DNA from: Minisyncoccota bacterium
Lineage (GTDB): Bacteria > Patescibacteriota > Minisyncoccia > Phycocordibacterales > UBA9973
Assembly (NCBI GenBank): GCA_017992485.1
Contig: JAGOOL010000009.1
Span: forward strand, 12,227 to 17,470
Direction: 5' to 3'
DNA: 5,244 nt
Shown: positions 1-4,610 of the stretch, piece after piece
Layout of the letters: each line of letters opens with the position of its first letter
Numbering within the stretch: the stretch's first letter is position 1
Notes under the pieces: generated by a model
The model's database searches: none
The model's input: the letters and a program-made list of their open reading frames with translations, nothing else
Told to the model about the DNA's origin: nothing
Made by a program: the position numbers and the translations under genes

Positions 1-285
1 GTACATGAGTTTGGCCTTTTTGAGACCAAGCATTCGACACACGTCTTCAGCATCGGTATCAATAATCTGCGTCAGAAAAGCCGTCGTGTACATCGTGACA
101 CCTTCAGCTAGTTTATTTTTCTCAAGCACGGTTACTTTTTTGCCTGCTTTGGCGAGTACATATGCAGACAAGAGTCCTGCCATACCACCACCAACAATGA
201 CAACATCAGTTTCGGTGTTCTTTTGGAGCTTCGGGAATGCCTGGATGATTCTGCCTGATTGCCAGCTCGTTGTGTTATTTTCCAT
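1..285 (-). CDS. FAD-dependent oxidoreductase of the DAO type, N-terminal part (cut by window edge)
   Basis: Only the first 95 residues lie in the window; the gene runs off the left edge. Residues 27-55 form a Rossmann nucleotide-binding start: a hydrophobic strand, the GxGxxG loop as GGGMAG (G32, G34, G37), a helix, then a second strand ending in VLE with E55 as the likely ribose-binding acid. The segment before it (TSW near residue 6, FPKL near 17) and the TTAFLTQ stretch near 67 after it resemble DAO-type oxidoreductases such as Bacillus YhfW, many of which carry a C-terminal Rieske [2Fe-2S] domain. That domain would lie outside the window, so it is not shown. The family oxidises amines or related substrates using FAD in the cytoplasm; the substrate here is unknown. 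The ATG at 285 is chosen because a promoter ends just before it. A phytoene-desaturase-like or other FAD enzyme remains possible. Confidence 0.75.
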   Translation of the reverse strand, partial: MENNTTSWQSGRIIQAFPKLQKNTETDVVIVGGGMAGLLSAYVLAKAGKKVTVLEKNKLAEGVTMYTTAFLTQIIDTDAEDVCRMLGLKKAKLMY

Positions 286-320
286 ATTGTAATTGTATGC
301 GCATAAGCAATTTACGGCAA
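286..320 (-). promoter_or_regulatory. Promoter of the FAD oxidoreductase, leaderless geometry
   Basis: Reading leftwards, a -35 box TTGCCG (320-315), a 17-bp spacer and a -10 box TACAAT (297-292) are followed by only 6 nt before the ATG at 285. The 6-nt gap is a second copy of TACAAT (291-286). Transcription would start at or next to the A of the start codon, so no ribosome binding site is possible and none is seen. Confidence 0.55.
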
Positions 321-339
321 ACTACTATATTGAGACAAT

Positions 340-368
340 AAAAAAACCCCTACAAAAAATGTGAGGTC
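340..368 (-). terminator. Probable intrinsic terminator of the orphan gene at 395-841
   Basis: On the minus strand an imperfect hairpin (arms about 367-358 and 353-347, with an ACA/TGT core, one mismatch and a CC/GG outer part) is followed by a run of seven T (346-340). It lies about 27 nt past the stop codon of the upstream gene. The stem is weak, so the call rests mainly on the T-run and position. Confidence 0.45.
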
Positions 369-394
369 TTGAATTCTTTAGCTCGATGATCAGA

Positions 395-841
395 TCATGC
401 AGGCTTTTTGTTTTTTGCGAAGTTAATGAATGCTGAGAAATAATGTTCCACCATCTTCATTTTTTTAATTTGCGCTCGGGAATCAAGATTTTTCTCTAGA
501 ATTTTTTCGAGCGAATACCTTCTCATTGCAATCAGCGTAACTTCAGTAACTACATCGTGTGTACTGACCGGAAAATCAGTAACATCGTACTTCACTTTCC
601 GATGTTCAAACCAATTCTTCCTTTCATCAGCCGATAAATGTTCAAATCTTTTGTAATCAAAAAAGTGAACACCTTCCGTAATTAACTGCTCCGTTTCGTG
701 ATCTCCTACCAACTCTGCGTATACAGGAGATTTATTGATTACATCATTGTACGTAAATACATCTGTGTTTTCATTGAGTTGGGCGAGAAATACCCACTTA
801 GGATGTTTTTTGCTGATCCTATTTTGTCCGATTTGTGCCAT
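395..841 (-). CDS. Hypothetical protein, 148 aa, charged, no recognised family
   Basis: I do not recognise this protein. It is soluble, with no signal peptide or membrane segment, and rich in Lys, Glu, Asp and aromatic residues. The C-terminal third (about residues 105-148) looks helical and basic and ends in a Lys/Asn-rich tail. The frame stays open upstream to ATGs at 868 and 880, but a good promoter has its -10 box at 872-867, overlapping the 868 ATG and downstream of the 880 ATG, so neither would be in the mRNA. The ATG at 841 (MAQIG) is therefore preferred, with a leader of about 18 nt lacking a Shine-Dalgarno sequence. If that promoter is not used, the protein could be 157 or 161 aa. 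It has its own promoter and terminator, so it appears monocistronic. The stop is TGA. Its base composition is more AT-rich by eye than that of dnaE or rnhB. Confidence 0.75.
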   Translation of the reverse strand: MAQIGQNRISKKHPKWVFLAQLNENTDVFTYNDVINKSPVYAELVGDHETEQLITEGVHFFDYKRFEHLSADERKNWFEHRKVKYDVTDFPVSTHDVVTEVTLIAMRRYSLEKILEKNLDSRAQIKKMKMVEHYFSAFINFAKNKKPA

Positions 842-866
842 GGCTTTATTGTATTTATTCTCAGAC

Positions 867-899
867 ATTATATCACACATCCAAATATAATCAATAGCA
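867..899 (-). promoter_or_regulatory. Sigma70-type promoter of the orphan gene 395-841
   Basis: On the minus strand a -35 box TTGATT (894-889), a 16-bp spacer and an extended -10 TGATATAAT (TG at 875-874, TATAAT at 872-867). The predicted start of transcription is near 860. The 16 nt TGCTATTGATTATATT (899-884) recur with one change at the lipoprotein promoter, with the same spacing to TATAAT. Confidence 0.6.
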
Positions 900-927
900 A
901 AAAACCACTATATAATAATGGTTTTTT
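899..927 (-). terminator. Intrinsic terminator after the SET gene, possibly bidirectional
   Basis: A perfect 9-bp stem (AAAAAACCA at 899-907 with TGGTTTTTT at 919-927), extended inside by two further pairs past one mismatch, closes a small AT loop. On the minus strand it ends in six T, 24 nt beyond the SET-gene stop codon. The symmetric A/T arms also give a T-run on the plus strand. It abuts the promoter of the next minus-strand gene, separating the two units. Confidence 0.6.
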
Positions 928-950
928 AGCGTCTATGAAGCTCGGAAATA

Positions 951-1394
951 TTACTTTTTCTTAGTAGTAGGTTTTTTGACAGTCATTGTAGACTTGGCGA
1001 TCTTCTTCGCAGGCCACTTCCCTGTGCATTTATCACAGCCGCAACCTTTCGGCTTGATATATTCGTTGAAGTATTCTTTGCCGTAATTGTAGAGTAATTC
1101 TTCGCCTGGAGTAATTGTTTTCTTGGCATAGATGAAAACCTGTTTGCCATCAACTTCAGCTTCAGCATTTGGAATGCACGAATGGTTTATGTAGCGAGCA
1201 ATGTTCTTTCGAGCCTTACCATCGAGAGTCAACTTTTTGTCGACCTCGAACAAGTATTTGCCGCCACGACGATCAGCTTCCTCAGGAGTAATTTTCTCAC
1301 CGATATATTCAATGATTTTATCGCCTTTTTTGAGCGCAACATTTGTAAAAAGTCCAAGGCCATTGACGCCTCGCTTGACTGTGAATTTTTGCAT
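951..1394 (-). CDS. SET-domain protein lysine methyltransferase with post-SET zinc motif and lysine-rich tail
   Basis: A compact 147-aa SET protein that should transfer methyl groups from S-adenosylmethionine to lysine side chains of a protein. Motifs in order: GLGLF (residues 12-16, the SAM-binding GxG), YIG (30-32), NHSCIPN (70-76, the pseudoknot signature), GEELLYNYG (97-105, with Y104 in the place of the catalytic tyrosine), and a post-SET CGC-DK-C (C118, C120, C123). In this family those three cysteines plus the Cys of NHSC bind one zinc. Residues 126-147 are a Lys/Pro/Thr tail. The domain is essentially the whole protein. The ATG at 1394 is chosen because the SET fold begins there and an extended -10 box ends 7 nt before it; the open frame to 1451 would overlap the divergent gene. 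The substrate is unknown. Chlamydial SET proteins act on histone-like proteins, which is only an analogy. Confidence 0.9.
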   Translation of the reverse strand: MQKFTVKRGVNGLGLFTNVALKKGDKIIEYIGEKITPEEADRRGGKYLFEVDKKLTLDGKARKNIARYINHSCIPNAEAEVDGKQVFIYAKKTITPGEELLYNYGKEYFNEYIKPKGCGCDKCTGKWPAKKIAKSTMTVKKPTTKKK

Positions 1395-1416
1395 ACGATA
1401 CAGAATACCATATAAT
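1388..1416 (+). promoter_or_regulatory. Promoter of the divergent Cys/His protein gene, leaderless geometry
   Basis: A consensus -10 TATAAT (1411-1416) lies 6 nt before the ATG at 1423. A partial -35 TTTGCA (1388-1393, 17-bp spacer) or TTGCAT (1389-1394, 16-bp spacer) overlaps the first codons of the SET gene on the other strand. The predicted transcription start coincides with the start codon. Confidence 0.5.
1402..1410 (-). promoter_or_regulatory. Extended -10 promoter of the SET gene, leaderless geometry
   Basis: The minus strand reads TGGTATTCT (1410-1402), an extended -10 element, followed by 7 nt and the ATG at 1394. No good -35 box is visible 16-18 bp upstream, as often tolerated with an extended -10. 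The element sits inside the spacer of the divergent plus-strand promoter. Confidence 0.4.
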
Positions 1417-1422
1417 GCGTTC

Positions 1423-2067
1423 ATGAAAAGCAATGCGGTCCAGAAAAACAAGACATCAATGAAAAGTTTCCCAAAGCATTTACTGACACCAGCCGAAAAA
1501 GCTCTGTTTAAAAAATTGAATACACCGGAGAAAATCCAGGACTATATTATTACACTCCCGACAAACAACACCGACTCTGTGCAGTCCGTCCGCCGTTCTT
1601 TCAATAAACAAAAGATGCACTGCCTTGAAGGCGCATTCTTTGCCGCGGCAGTTCTCTGGTTCCATGGTGACGAGCCGCTTCTCCTCGACCTCCGGACAAC
1701 GTCAGACGATCTTGATCATGTAATCGCACTATTCAAACGAGATGATTTGTGGGGTGCGATTTCAGCGACACATCACTCTGTCCTTCGCTACCGAGACCCG
1801 ATTTACAAAAATATTCGTGAACTTGCCCTAACATATTTTCATGAATACTTTCTCAATTCCGGCGTCAAAACCATGCGCGCCTATTCCAAAAAACCATTCT
1901 CTCTTTTACTCTACGGTGATCTCTGGCTATTTGATGAAGAAGAATTGTACGATATCGGCGCAGCTCTCGATGACGCACCGCACGAACCAATCGCTCCCCC
2001 AAAGACAATTCGCAAACTCCGCAAGGCCGACAAAATCGAGCGAATAGCCGCTGACCTGACAAAATAA
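1423..2067 (+). CDS. Conserved uncharacterised protein, 214 aa, possible Cys-His catalytic (transglutaminase-like) fold
   Basis: No function is established here. Residues 65-145 look like a conserved core: CLEGA (C67 at the start of a hydrophobic helix), a LLLDLR strand (86-91), DDLDHVIALF (95-104, with H99), WGAISATHHSVLRYRDP (110-126) and REL-x-YFHEYF (132-143). From memory this pattern belongs to a widespread family annotated as hypothetical. A helix-borne Cys followed by a His in a strand and later Asp residues recalls papain/transglutaminase-like enzymes, but that is inference. There is no signal peptide or membrane segment, so it is probably cytosolic. The N-terminal 20 residues and the C-terminal 30 residues are Lys-rich and probably flexible. 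ATG 1423 is chosen because TATAAT ends 6 nt before it; ATG 1459 (MKSF) is an alternative. It diverges from the SET gene with overlapping promoters, which allows joint regulation. Confidence 0.85.
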   Translation: MKSNAVQKNKTSMKSFPKHLLTPAEKALFKKLNTPEKIQDYIITLPTNNTDSVQSVRRSFNKQKMHCLEGAFFAAAVLWFHGDEPLLLDLRTTSDDLDHVIALFKRDDLWGAISATHHSVLRYRDPIYKNIRELALTYFHEYFLNSGVKTMRAYSKKPFSLLLYGDLWLFDEEELYDIGAALDDAPHEPIAPPKTIRKLRKADKIERIAADLTK

Positions 2068-2075
2068 ATTCTACT

Positions 2076-2087
2076 CATTTATAAATG
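2076..2087. repeat. 12-bp perfect palindrome just after the stop of the 1423-2067 gene
   Basis: CATTTATAAATG reads the same on both strands and starts 9 nt after the stop codon. It is AT-rich and lacks a following T-run, so it is not a terminator by itself. It could be a weak protein-binding site or chance. Confidence 0.25.
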
Positions 2088-2126
2088 TATACCGACTAAT
2101 TGAAGGAAATAAATAAACCATATACG

Positions 2127-2160
2127 AAAAAAGCCTTCCGGTTTTTGGCCGGAAAGGCTT
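2127..2160 (-). terminator. Strong intrinsic terminator of the candidate ncRNA; may also meet plus-strand transcripts
   Basis: Arms GCCTTCCGG (2133-2141) and CCGGAAAGGC (2149-2158) form a GC-rich stem with one bulged base, lengthened by AA/TT at the base. On the minus strand it runs into six T (2132-2127). On the plus strand the hairpin is followed by ACTTTG, a poor T-run, so the direction is clearly minus. No minus-strand protein gene lies between it and the terminator at 2403-2430, which points to an RNA gene upstream. Confidence 0.75.
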
Positions 2161-2362
2161 ACTTTGTGAGACAAAACTGATATACAGATGTGTGCGATTA
2201 AAGATAATATGAATTATCATTAAACCATGGCAAATGGTGCATAAGCTTCCGCGCTACATTTTGTAGACAGTTTCGCTTTGTTCCTCACGACAACTGACAG
2301 GCACAACTATTTTTAATAAAGAACCGTTTAACTAAACTAAAAACCCCATGTCTATACCTATC
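2127..2362 (-). ncRNA. Candidate structured small RNA of about 235 nt, family unknown
   Basis: This fills most of the 391-bp stretch (2068-2458) without a gene. A near-consensus promoter (2397-2369) points into it and a strong terminator (2160-2127) ends it, while no reading frame of useful length lies between. Visible helices, in plus-strand coordinates: 2338-2343 with 2310-2315 enclosing a hairpin at 2326-2337; 2288-2296 with 2268-2275 (8 bp, one bulge, 12-nt loop); 2262-2266 with 2254-2258; 2234-2238 with 2224-2228; 2213-2218 with 2203-2208 (6 bp, tetraloop), extended by 2220-2223 with 2198-2201. Near the ends, 2349-2353 can pair with 2169-2173, bringing the termini together. I see no tmRNA tRNA-like ends, RNase P core, SRP loop or clear 6S central bubble. 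A highly diverged 6S RNA is the main known alternative. Transcript ends are predicted, not observed. Confidence 0.55.
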
Positions 2363-2368
2363 ACGAAC

Positions 2369-2397
2369 ATTATAAACTCATATCTATAAAAAGTCAA
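2369..2397 (-). promoter_or_regulatory. Near-consensus sigma70 promoter driving the candidate ncRNA
   Basis: On the minus strand: -35 TTGACT (2397-2392), a spacer of exactly 17 bp, and -10 TATAAT (2374-2369). Transcription should begin near 2362. It is among the best promoters in the window, has no start codon with a useful frame behind it, and begins just past the terminator of the lipoprotein gene, so it is insulated from it. Confidence 0.7.
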
Positions 2398-2402
2398 GGC
2401 AT

Positions 2403-2430
2403 AAAAAAGGCCCTCGTGTTAGGAGGACCT
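2403..2430 (-). terminator. Intrinsic terminator of the lipoprotein gene
   Basis: On the minus strand AGGTCCTC (2430-2423), a 7-nt loop, and GAGGGCCT (2415-2408) form an 8-bp stem with one G-U pair, followed by a run of T to 2403. It lies 28 nt past the stop codon at 2459. Confidence 0.8.
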
Positions 2431-2435
2431 CTTCG

Positions 2436-2449
2436 ATTAAACCTTCTAA
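2436..2449. repeat. Inverted repeat, arm 1 (3' flank of the lipoprotein gene)
   Basis: ATTAAACCTTCTAA on the plus strand is the exact reverse complement of 3397-3410. It lies between the lipoprotein stop codon and its terminator, so it is inside the transcript. The match stops cleanly at 14 bp on both sides. Confidence 0.7.
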
Positions 2450-2458
2450 GACAAATAG

Positions 2459-3382
2459 TTACCTTCGGGGCTTGAGGCCTCCTCCAGTCTTTGTTTTAGC
2501 AGGTTGCGTGCTTTGATTGTTTTGCTGCGGATTTGTAGTACCACCCCCATTACCATTACTGGTTTTGGTTTTTAACGGTGTCGTAGAATCCGGCTGAGTA
2601 GATAAACTATCTGTAACATTCCCTTGTGTATCAAAGGACATATTTTTAATAGTTCCATCTCCTGAATCACCAGTCTGTCCAGATTTTTTCGTATTTCCGG
2701 AATTATCAGGCGTAGTGTCCTTTGGCTTAATTTCAAAATTTGAATTAGGCCCACCTGGAGGATCAACCATTCTTCTCGCTCCGTGAATCAGAGCACCACT
2801 TGCTTGTGTTGATATGGATTCAGTGGATGACACTCCTCCTTCATCATAAAGCAGGTATGAATCCTTACTGTCGTCCGTATACTGGTAGGTCTCACCATCA
2901 TAGGTTAGGACATTGAGTACAGGAGCAAAGTGCCACTTTCCATCAGCTTGTAACCTAAATCTAATCTTGCGATCAGGATTGAGAGTGTCTACACGCACGA
3001 TGAGCGTATTCCCATTATCTTCTATCTCAGCAATCAAAACTGGTATGCCGTGATAGAAACTATGGTCTTCGACAAACTTGGCATCAAGGTATACCACGCG
3101 ACCGTTAATAATTCTACGTTGTGATGTTTCATCATTACGCTTAAGTACTATCGCGCCGTGGGTATAGAATTGAATTTGACCAAGCTCGACAAATTTGAAT
3201 GATGCGTGATTACCATTCTCTTTTTTGGGCCCGAAAATTGCAGGCCTGAGCAATGGCTTGATAGTGCTTTTTATATCACTACCATCAGACTGGGCACTCC
3301 CAGCTTGTCCACCTTGCGGTGTTCTGCACGAGGGTAACGTAATCGCTACCAACACACATGCAATCATTAATATCTTTTTCAT
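2459..3382 (-). CDS. Predicted lipoprotein, 307 aa, with low-complexity C-terminal tail
   Basis: I do not recognise the family. Residues 1-19 are a signal peptide of lipoprotein type: MKK, a hydrophobic core, and the lipobox LPSC, with C19 as the lipidated residue. The product should be anchored on the outer face of the cytoplasmic membrane. Residues 20-45 are a Gly/Ser/Gln linker. Residues 47-182 look like a compact beta-rich domain with alternating hydrophobic strands (e.g. GRVVYLDAKFV, IPVLIAEIED, TLIVRVDTL). Residues 185-307 are Ser/Thr/Asn/Gly/Gln-rich, probably disordered, ending in a basic KPRR. Such tails occur in surface or wall-associated proteins, but no anchoring motif is seen. 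It has a strong promoter 36 nt upstream, a leader of about 28 nt without a Shine-Dalgarno sequence, and its own terminator. The transcript ends carry complementary 14-mers. Confidence 0.85.
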   Translation of the reverse strand: MKKILMIACVLVAITLPSCRTPQGGQAGSAQSDGSDIKSTIKPLLRPAIFGPKKENGNHASFKFVELGQIQFYTHGAIVLKRNDETSQRRIINGRVVYLDAKFVEDHSFYHGIPVLIAEIEDNGNTLIVRVDTLNPDRKIRFRLQADGKWHFAPVLNVLTYDGETYQYTDDSKDSYLLYDEGGVSSTESISTQASGALIHGARRMVDPPGGPNSNFEIKPKDTTPDNSGNTKKSGQTGDSGDGTIKNMSFDTQGNVTDSLSTQPDSTTPLKTKTSNGNGGGTTNPQQNNQSTQPAKTKTGGGLKPRR

Positions 3383-3396
3383 TATTTATCATTTTT

Positions 3397-3410
3397 TTAG
3401 AAGGTTTAAT
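3397..3410. repeat. Inverted repeat, arm 2 (5' leader of the lipoprotein gene)
   Basis: Exact reverse complement of 2436-2449. On the minus strand it reads ATTAAACCTTCTAA, beginning right at the predicted transcription start (about 3411), so it would be the very 5' end of the lipoprotein mRNA. Confidence 0.7.
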
Positions 3411-3417
3411 TGAACTC

Positions 3418-3450
3418 ATTATACCAAAATATAGAATATAGTCAATAGCA
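3418..3450 (-). promoter_or_regulatory. Strong extended -10 promoter of the lipoprotein gene
   Basis: On the minus strand: -35 TTGACT (3445-3440), 16-bp spacer, extended -10 TGGTATAAT (3426-3418). Transcription should start near 3411, giving a leader of about 28 nt. The upstream segment TGCTATTGACTATATT (3450-3435) matches the promoter at 899-884 at 15 of 16 positions. Confidence 0.65.
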
Positions 3451-3479
3451 TATTGATGACAGCCACATCTCTAAAACCC

Positions 3480-4085
3480 TTATTTTATAAAGGTTTTTCG
3501 GTGAAGTTGAGTTGTGCCATATCGTCGCAAAGCGCTGTAATGGGCTCGAGTGCCGTAACCGACATGAGATTCGAAGCCGAAGCCAGGGTACTTTTTAGCC
3601 ATTTTGACCATGATTTTGTCACGATGAACCTTGGCAACAATCGAGGCAAGGGCAATAGAAATCTCTTTTTCATCCCCTTTTATAATTGTCGTTTGTTTCT
3701 TATATTGAATTGGCGCGCGGAGTCCACCATCAAGCACAATGTGGCAAGAAAAACTAGCGCCACCACTAGTTGCAACTTTTGTTAGCGAGTTCGCGAGTGC
3801 TCGGCATATCGACGGCACTATACCGATCCGATCGATCGTCGTGGCTTGTATTACTGAAACAGCGTAATCACACTTCCCTTTTGTTTTGAGTTCCTGAGCG
3901 ATTTGTACCCAGGCTTCGCGATCTTTTTTAGATAGTTTTTTGGAATCACGAAGCGGCAGTCTGTGCTTTTTCTTGAGGAGTTCAAGCTCGCGCGCAAACT
4001 GTCCTGGGCGCCGAACAAGAAAAGCCGCAACGCAAACTGGACCAGCAATCGGGCCACGACCAACTTCATCTATACCGATAATCAT
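3480..4085 (-). CDS. rnhB: Ribonuclease HII
   Basis: Cytoplasmic endonuclease that cuts the RNA strand of RNA-DNA hybrids and removes ribonucleotides misplaced in DNA. The 201-aa length is normal for the family. The N-terminal signature GIDEVGRGPIAGPV (4-17) carries catalytic D6 and E7. LRDSKKLS (45-52) is the conserved substrate-side loop. LDGG (D119) and KGD (D138) supply the third and fourth acidic residues at the usual spacing. ASIVAKVHRDKIM (147-159) and HVGYGTRAH-x-x-AL-x-x-YG (174-190) are family hallmarks of the C-terminal half. The ATG at 4085 fits the family, and an extended -10 box ends 6 nt before it. No clear terminator lies between the stop and the lipoprotein promoter, so some read-through into that gene is likely. 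All catalytic residues are present, so it should be active. Confidence 0.96.
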   Translation of the reverse strand: MIIGIDEVGRGPIAGPVCVAAFLVRRPGQFARELELLKKKHRLPLRDSKKLSKKDREAWVQIAQELKTKGKCDYAVSVIQATTIDRIGIVPSICRALANSLTKVATSGGASFSCHIVLDGGLRAPIQYKKQTTIIKGDEKEISIALASIVAKVHRDKIMVKMAKKYPGFGFESHVGYGTRAHYSALRRYGTTQLHRKTFIK

Positions 4086-4091
4086 AGACGT

Positions 4092-4100
4092 ATCATAGCA
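4092..4100 (-). promoter_or_regulatory. Extended -10 promoter of rnhB, leaderless geometry
   Basis: The minus strand reads TGCTATGAT (4100-4092), an extended -10, followed by 6 nt and the rnhB ATG at 4085. The expected -35 zone falls on the T-run and stem foot of the preceding terminator and shows no good box, so the element probably depends on the TG extension. Confidence 0.45.
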
Positions 4101-4111
4101 AATAACCCATT

Positions 4112-4145
4112 AAAAAAGCCCGCACATCGATTTGATAGTGCGAGC
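4112..4145 (-). terminator. Intrinsic terminator of the orphan gene 4168-4539
   Basis: On the minus strand GCTCGCAC (4145-4138) pairs with GTGCGGGC (4125-4118) over 8 bp with one G-U pair and a 12-nt loop, followed by six T (4117-4112). It lies 22 nt past the stop codon and isolates this gene from rnhB. Confidence 0.8.
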
Positions 4146-4167
4146 TCCCAATAGTTCAAGAAATCTC

Positions 4168-4539
4168 TTAACCATGCTTACCCAATTGATAGCTATCGCC
4201 ACCAATCTGTCGTACACCCGATTCGGTGTAAATGCTTCCATCGCAGTTGCGACGTTTTTGATACCGTTCAGTAATTTTAATGACAGTACCTTTTTCTAAA
4301 ATTCGCTTGGCAATGATTTTGTCTTCATTTTTTTCAAATGAATTAAAATCAGTGACGCCAATTTTTTCTAATTTCGGAATCGTCGAACCGGTAAGTTCAT
4401 CCATGTCCGGAAGGGCGGGATTGGTATACCGATCTTGTGAGACAGTATTATAGTCTTTCGTTGTAATACTTTTTGTCTCAGTACTCTTTTCATCTTTCGT
4501 TGCATGGACATGTGGGTCATTGTTGTCCGGCTTTCTCAT
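4168..4539 (-). CDS. Hypothetical protein, 123 aa, hydrophilic, no recognised family
   Basis: Not recognised. Residues 1-45 are strongly hydrophilic (Asp, Asn, Lys, Thr, Ser) and probably disordered. Residues 50-123 may fold: a helix-like stretch around LEKIGVTDFNSFEKNEDKII and a possible beta pair around GTVIKITERYQ and SIYTESGVRQIGG. The single Cys (residue 99, in RRNCDG) cannot form an intramolecular disulphide. There is no signal peptide or membrane segment. A promoter with a consensus -35 box and a good terminator frame it, so it is a single-gene unit divergent from dnaE. The leader of about 37 nt has no Shine-Dalgarno sequence and contains an AUG-UAA pair 9 nt before the start. No upstream in-frame start exists past that stop, so ATG 4539 is the first usable one. 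Confidence 0.75.
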   Translation of the reverse strand: MRKPDNNDPHVHATKDEKSTETKSITTKDYNTVSQDRYTNPALPDMDELTGSTIPKLEKIGVTDFNSFEKNEDKIIAKRILEKGTVIKITERYQKRRNCDGSIYTESGVRQIGGDSYQLGKHG

Positions 4540-4582
4540 CTTTTACATAGTTTATTTTTTTAAATATTAGGGAATTAATCTA

Positions 4583-4610
4583 ACTATAAAGCAATATTTG
4601 TTTTTGTCAA
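4583..4610 (-). promoter_or_regulatory. Promoter of the orphan gene 4168-4539
   Basis: On the minus strand: perfect -35 TTGACA (4610-4605), 16-bp spacer, -10 TATAGT (4588-4583, five of six consensus positions). The predicted start near 4576 gives a leader of about 37 nt. The -35 overlaps the dnaE -35 on the opposite strand. Confidence 0.6.

Noticed and set aside
5..292. Plus-strand open frame at the left edge
   Set aside because: The opposite strand codes the Rossmann start of the FAD enzyme with a GxGxxG motif, so the plus frame is a mirror of it.
395..397. TGA read as glycine (alternative code of Gracilibacteria/SR1)
   Set aside because: Reading through TGA would carry the orphan protein into its own terminator hairpin; elsewhere genes contain no internal TGA, so the standard code is simpler.
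1395..1451. Longer SET protein starting at 1451 or 1424
   Set aside because: It would overlap the start of the divergent gene, add residues foreign to the SET fold and place the start upstream of the -10 box.
2127..2362. tmRNA, RNase P RNA, SRP RNA or tRNA as identity of the candidate ncRNA
   Set aside because: No tRNA-like acceptor/T-arm with CCA end, no RNase P-type GAGGAAAGTCC core, no SRP GGAAG/AGCA apical loop and no cloverleaf. A 6S-like rod cannot be excluded but a central bubble is not evident.
2436..3410. A small transposon bounded by the 14-bp inverted repeat
   Set aside because: No transposase inside, no target-site duplication next to the arms, and the promoter and terminator of the enclosed gene lie outside the arms, which does not fit an inserted cargo unit.
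3453..3785. Plus-strand open frame opposite rnhB
   Set aside because: It is antisense to the RNase HII gene, whose protein motifs are unmistakable, and its translation shows no recognisable features.
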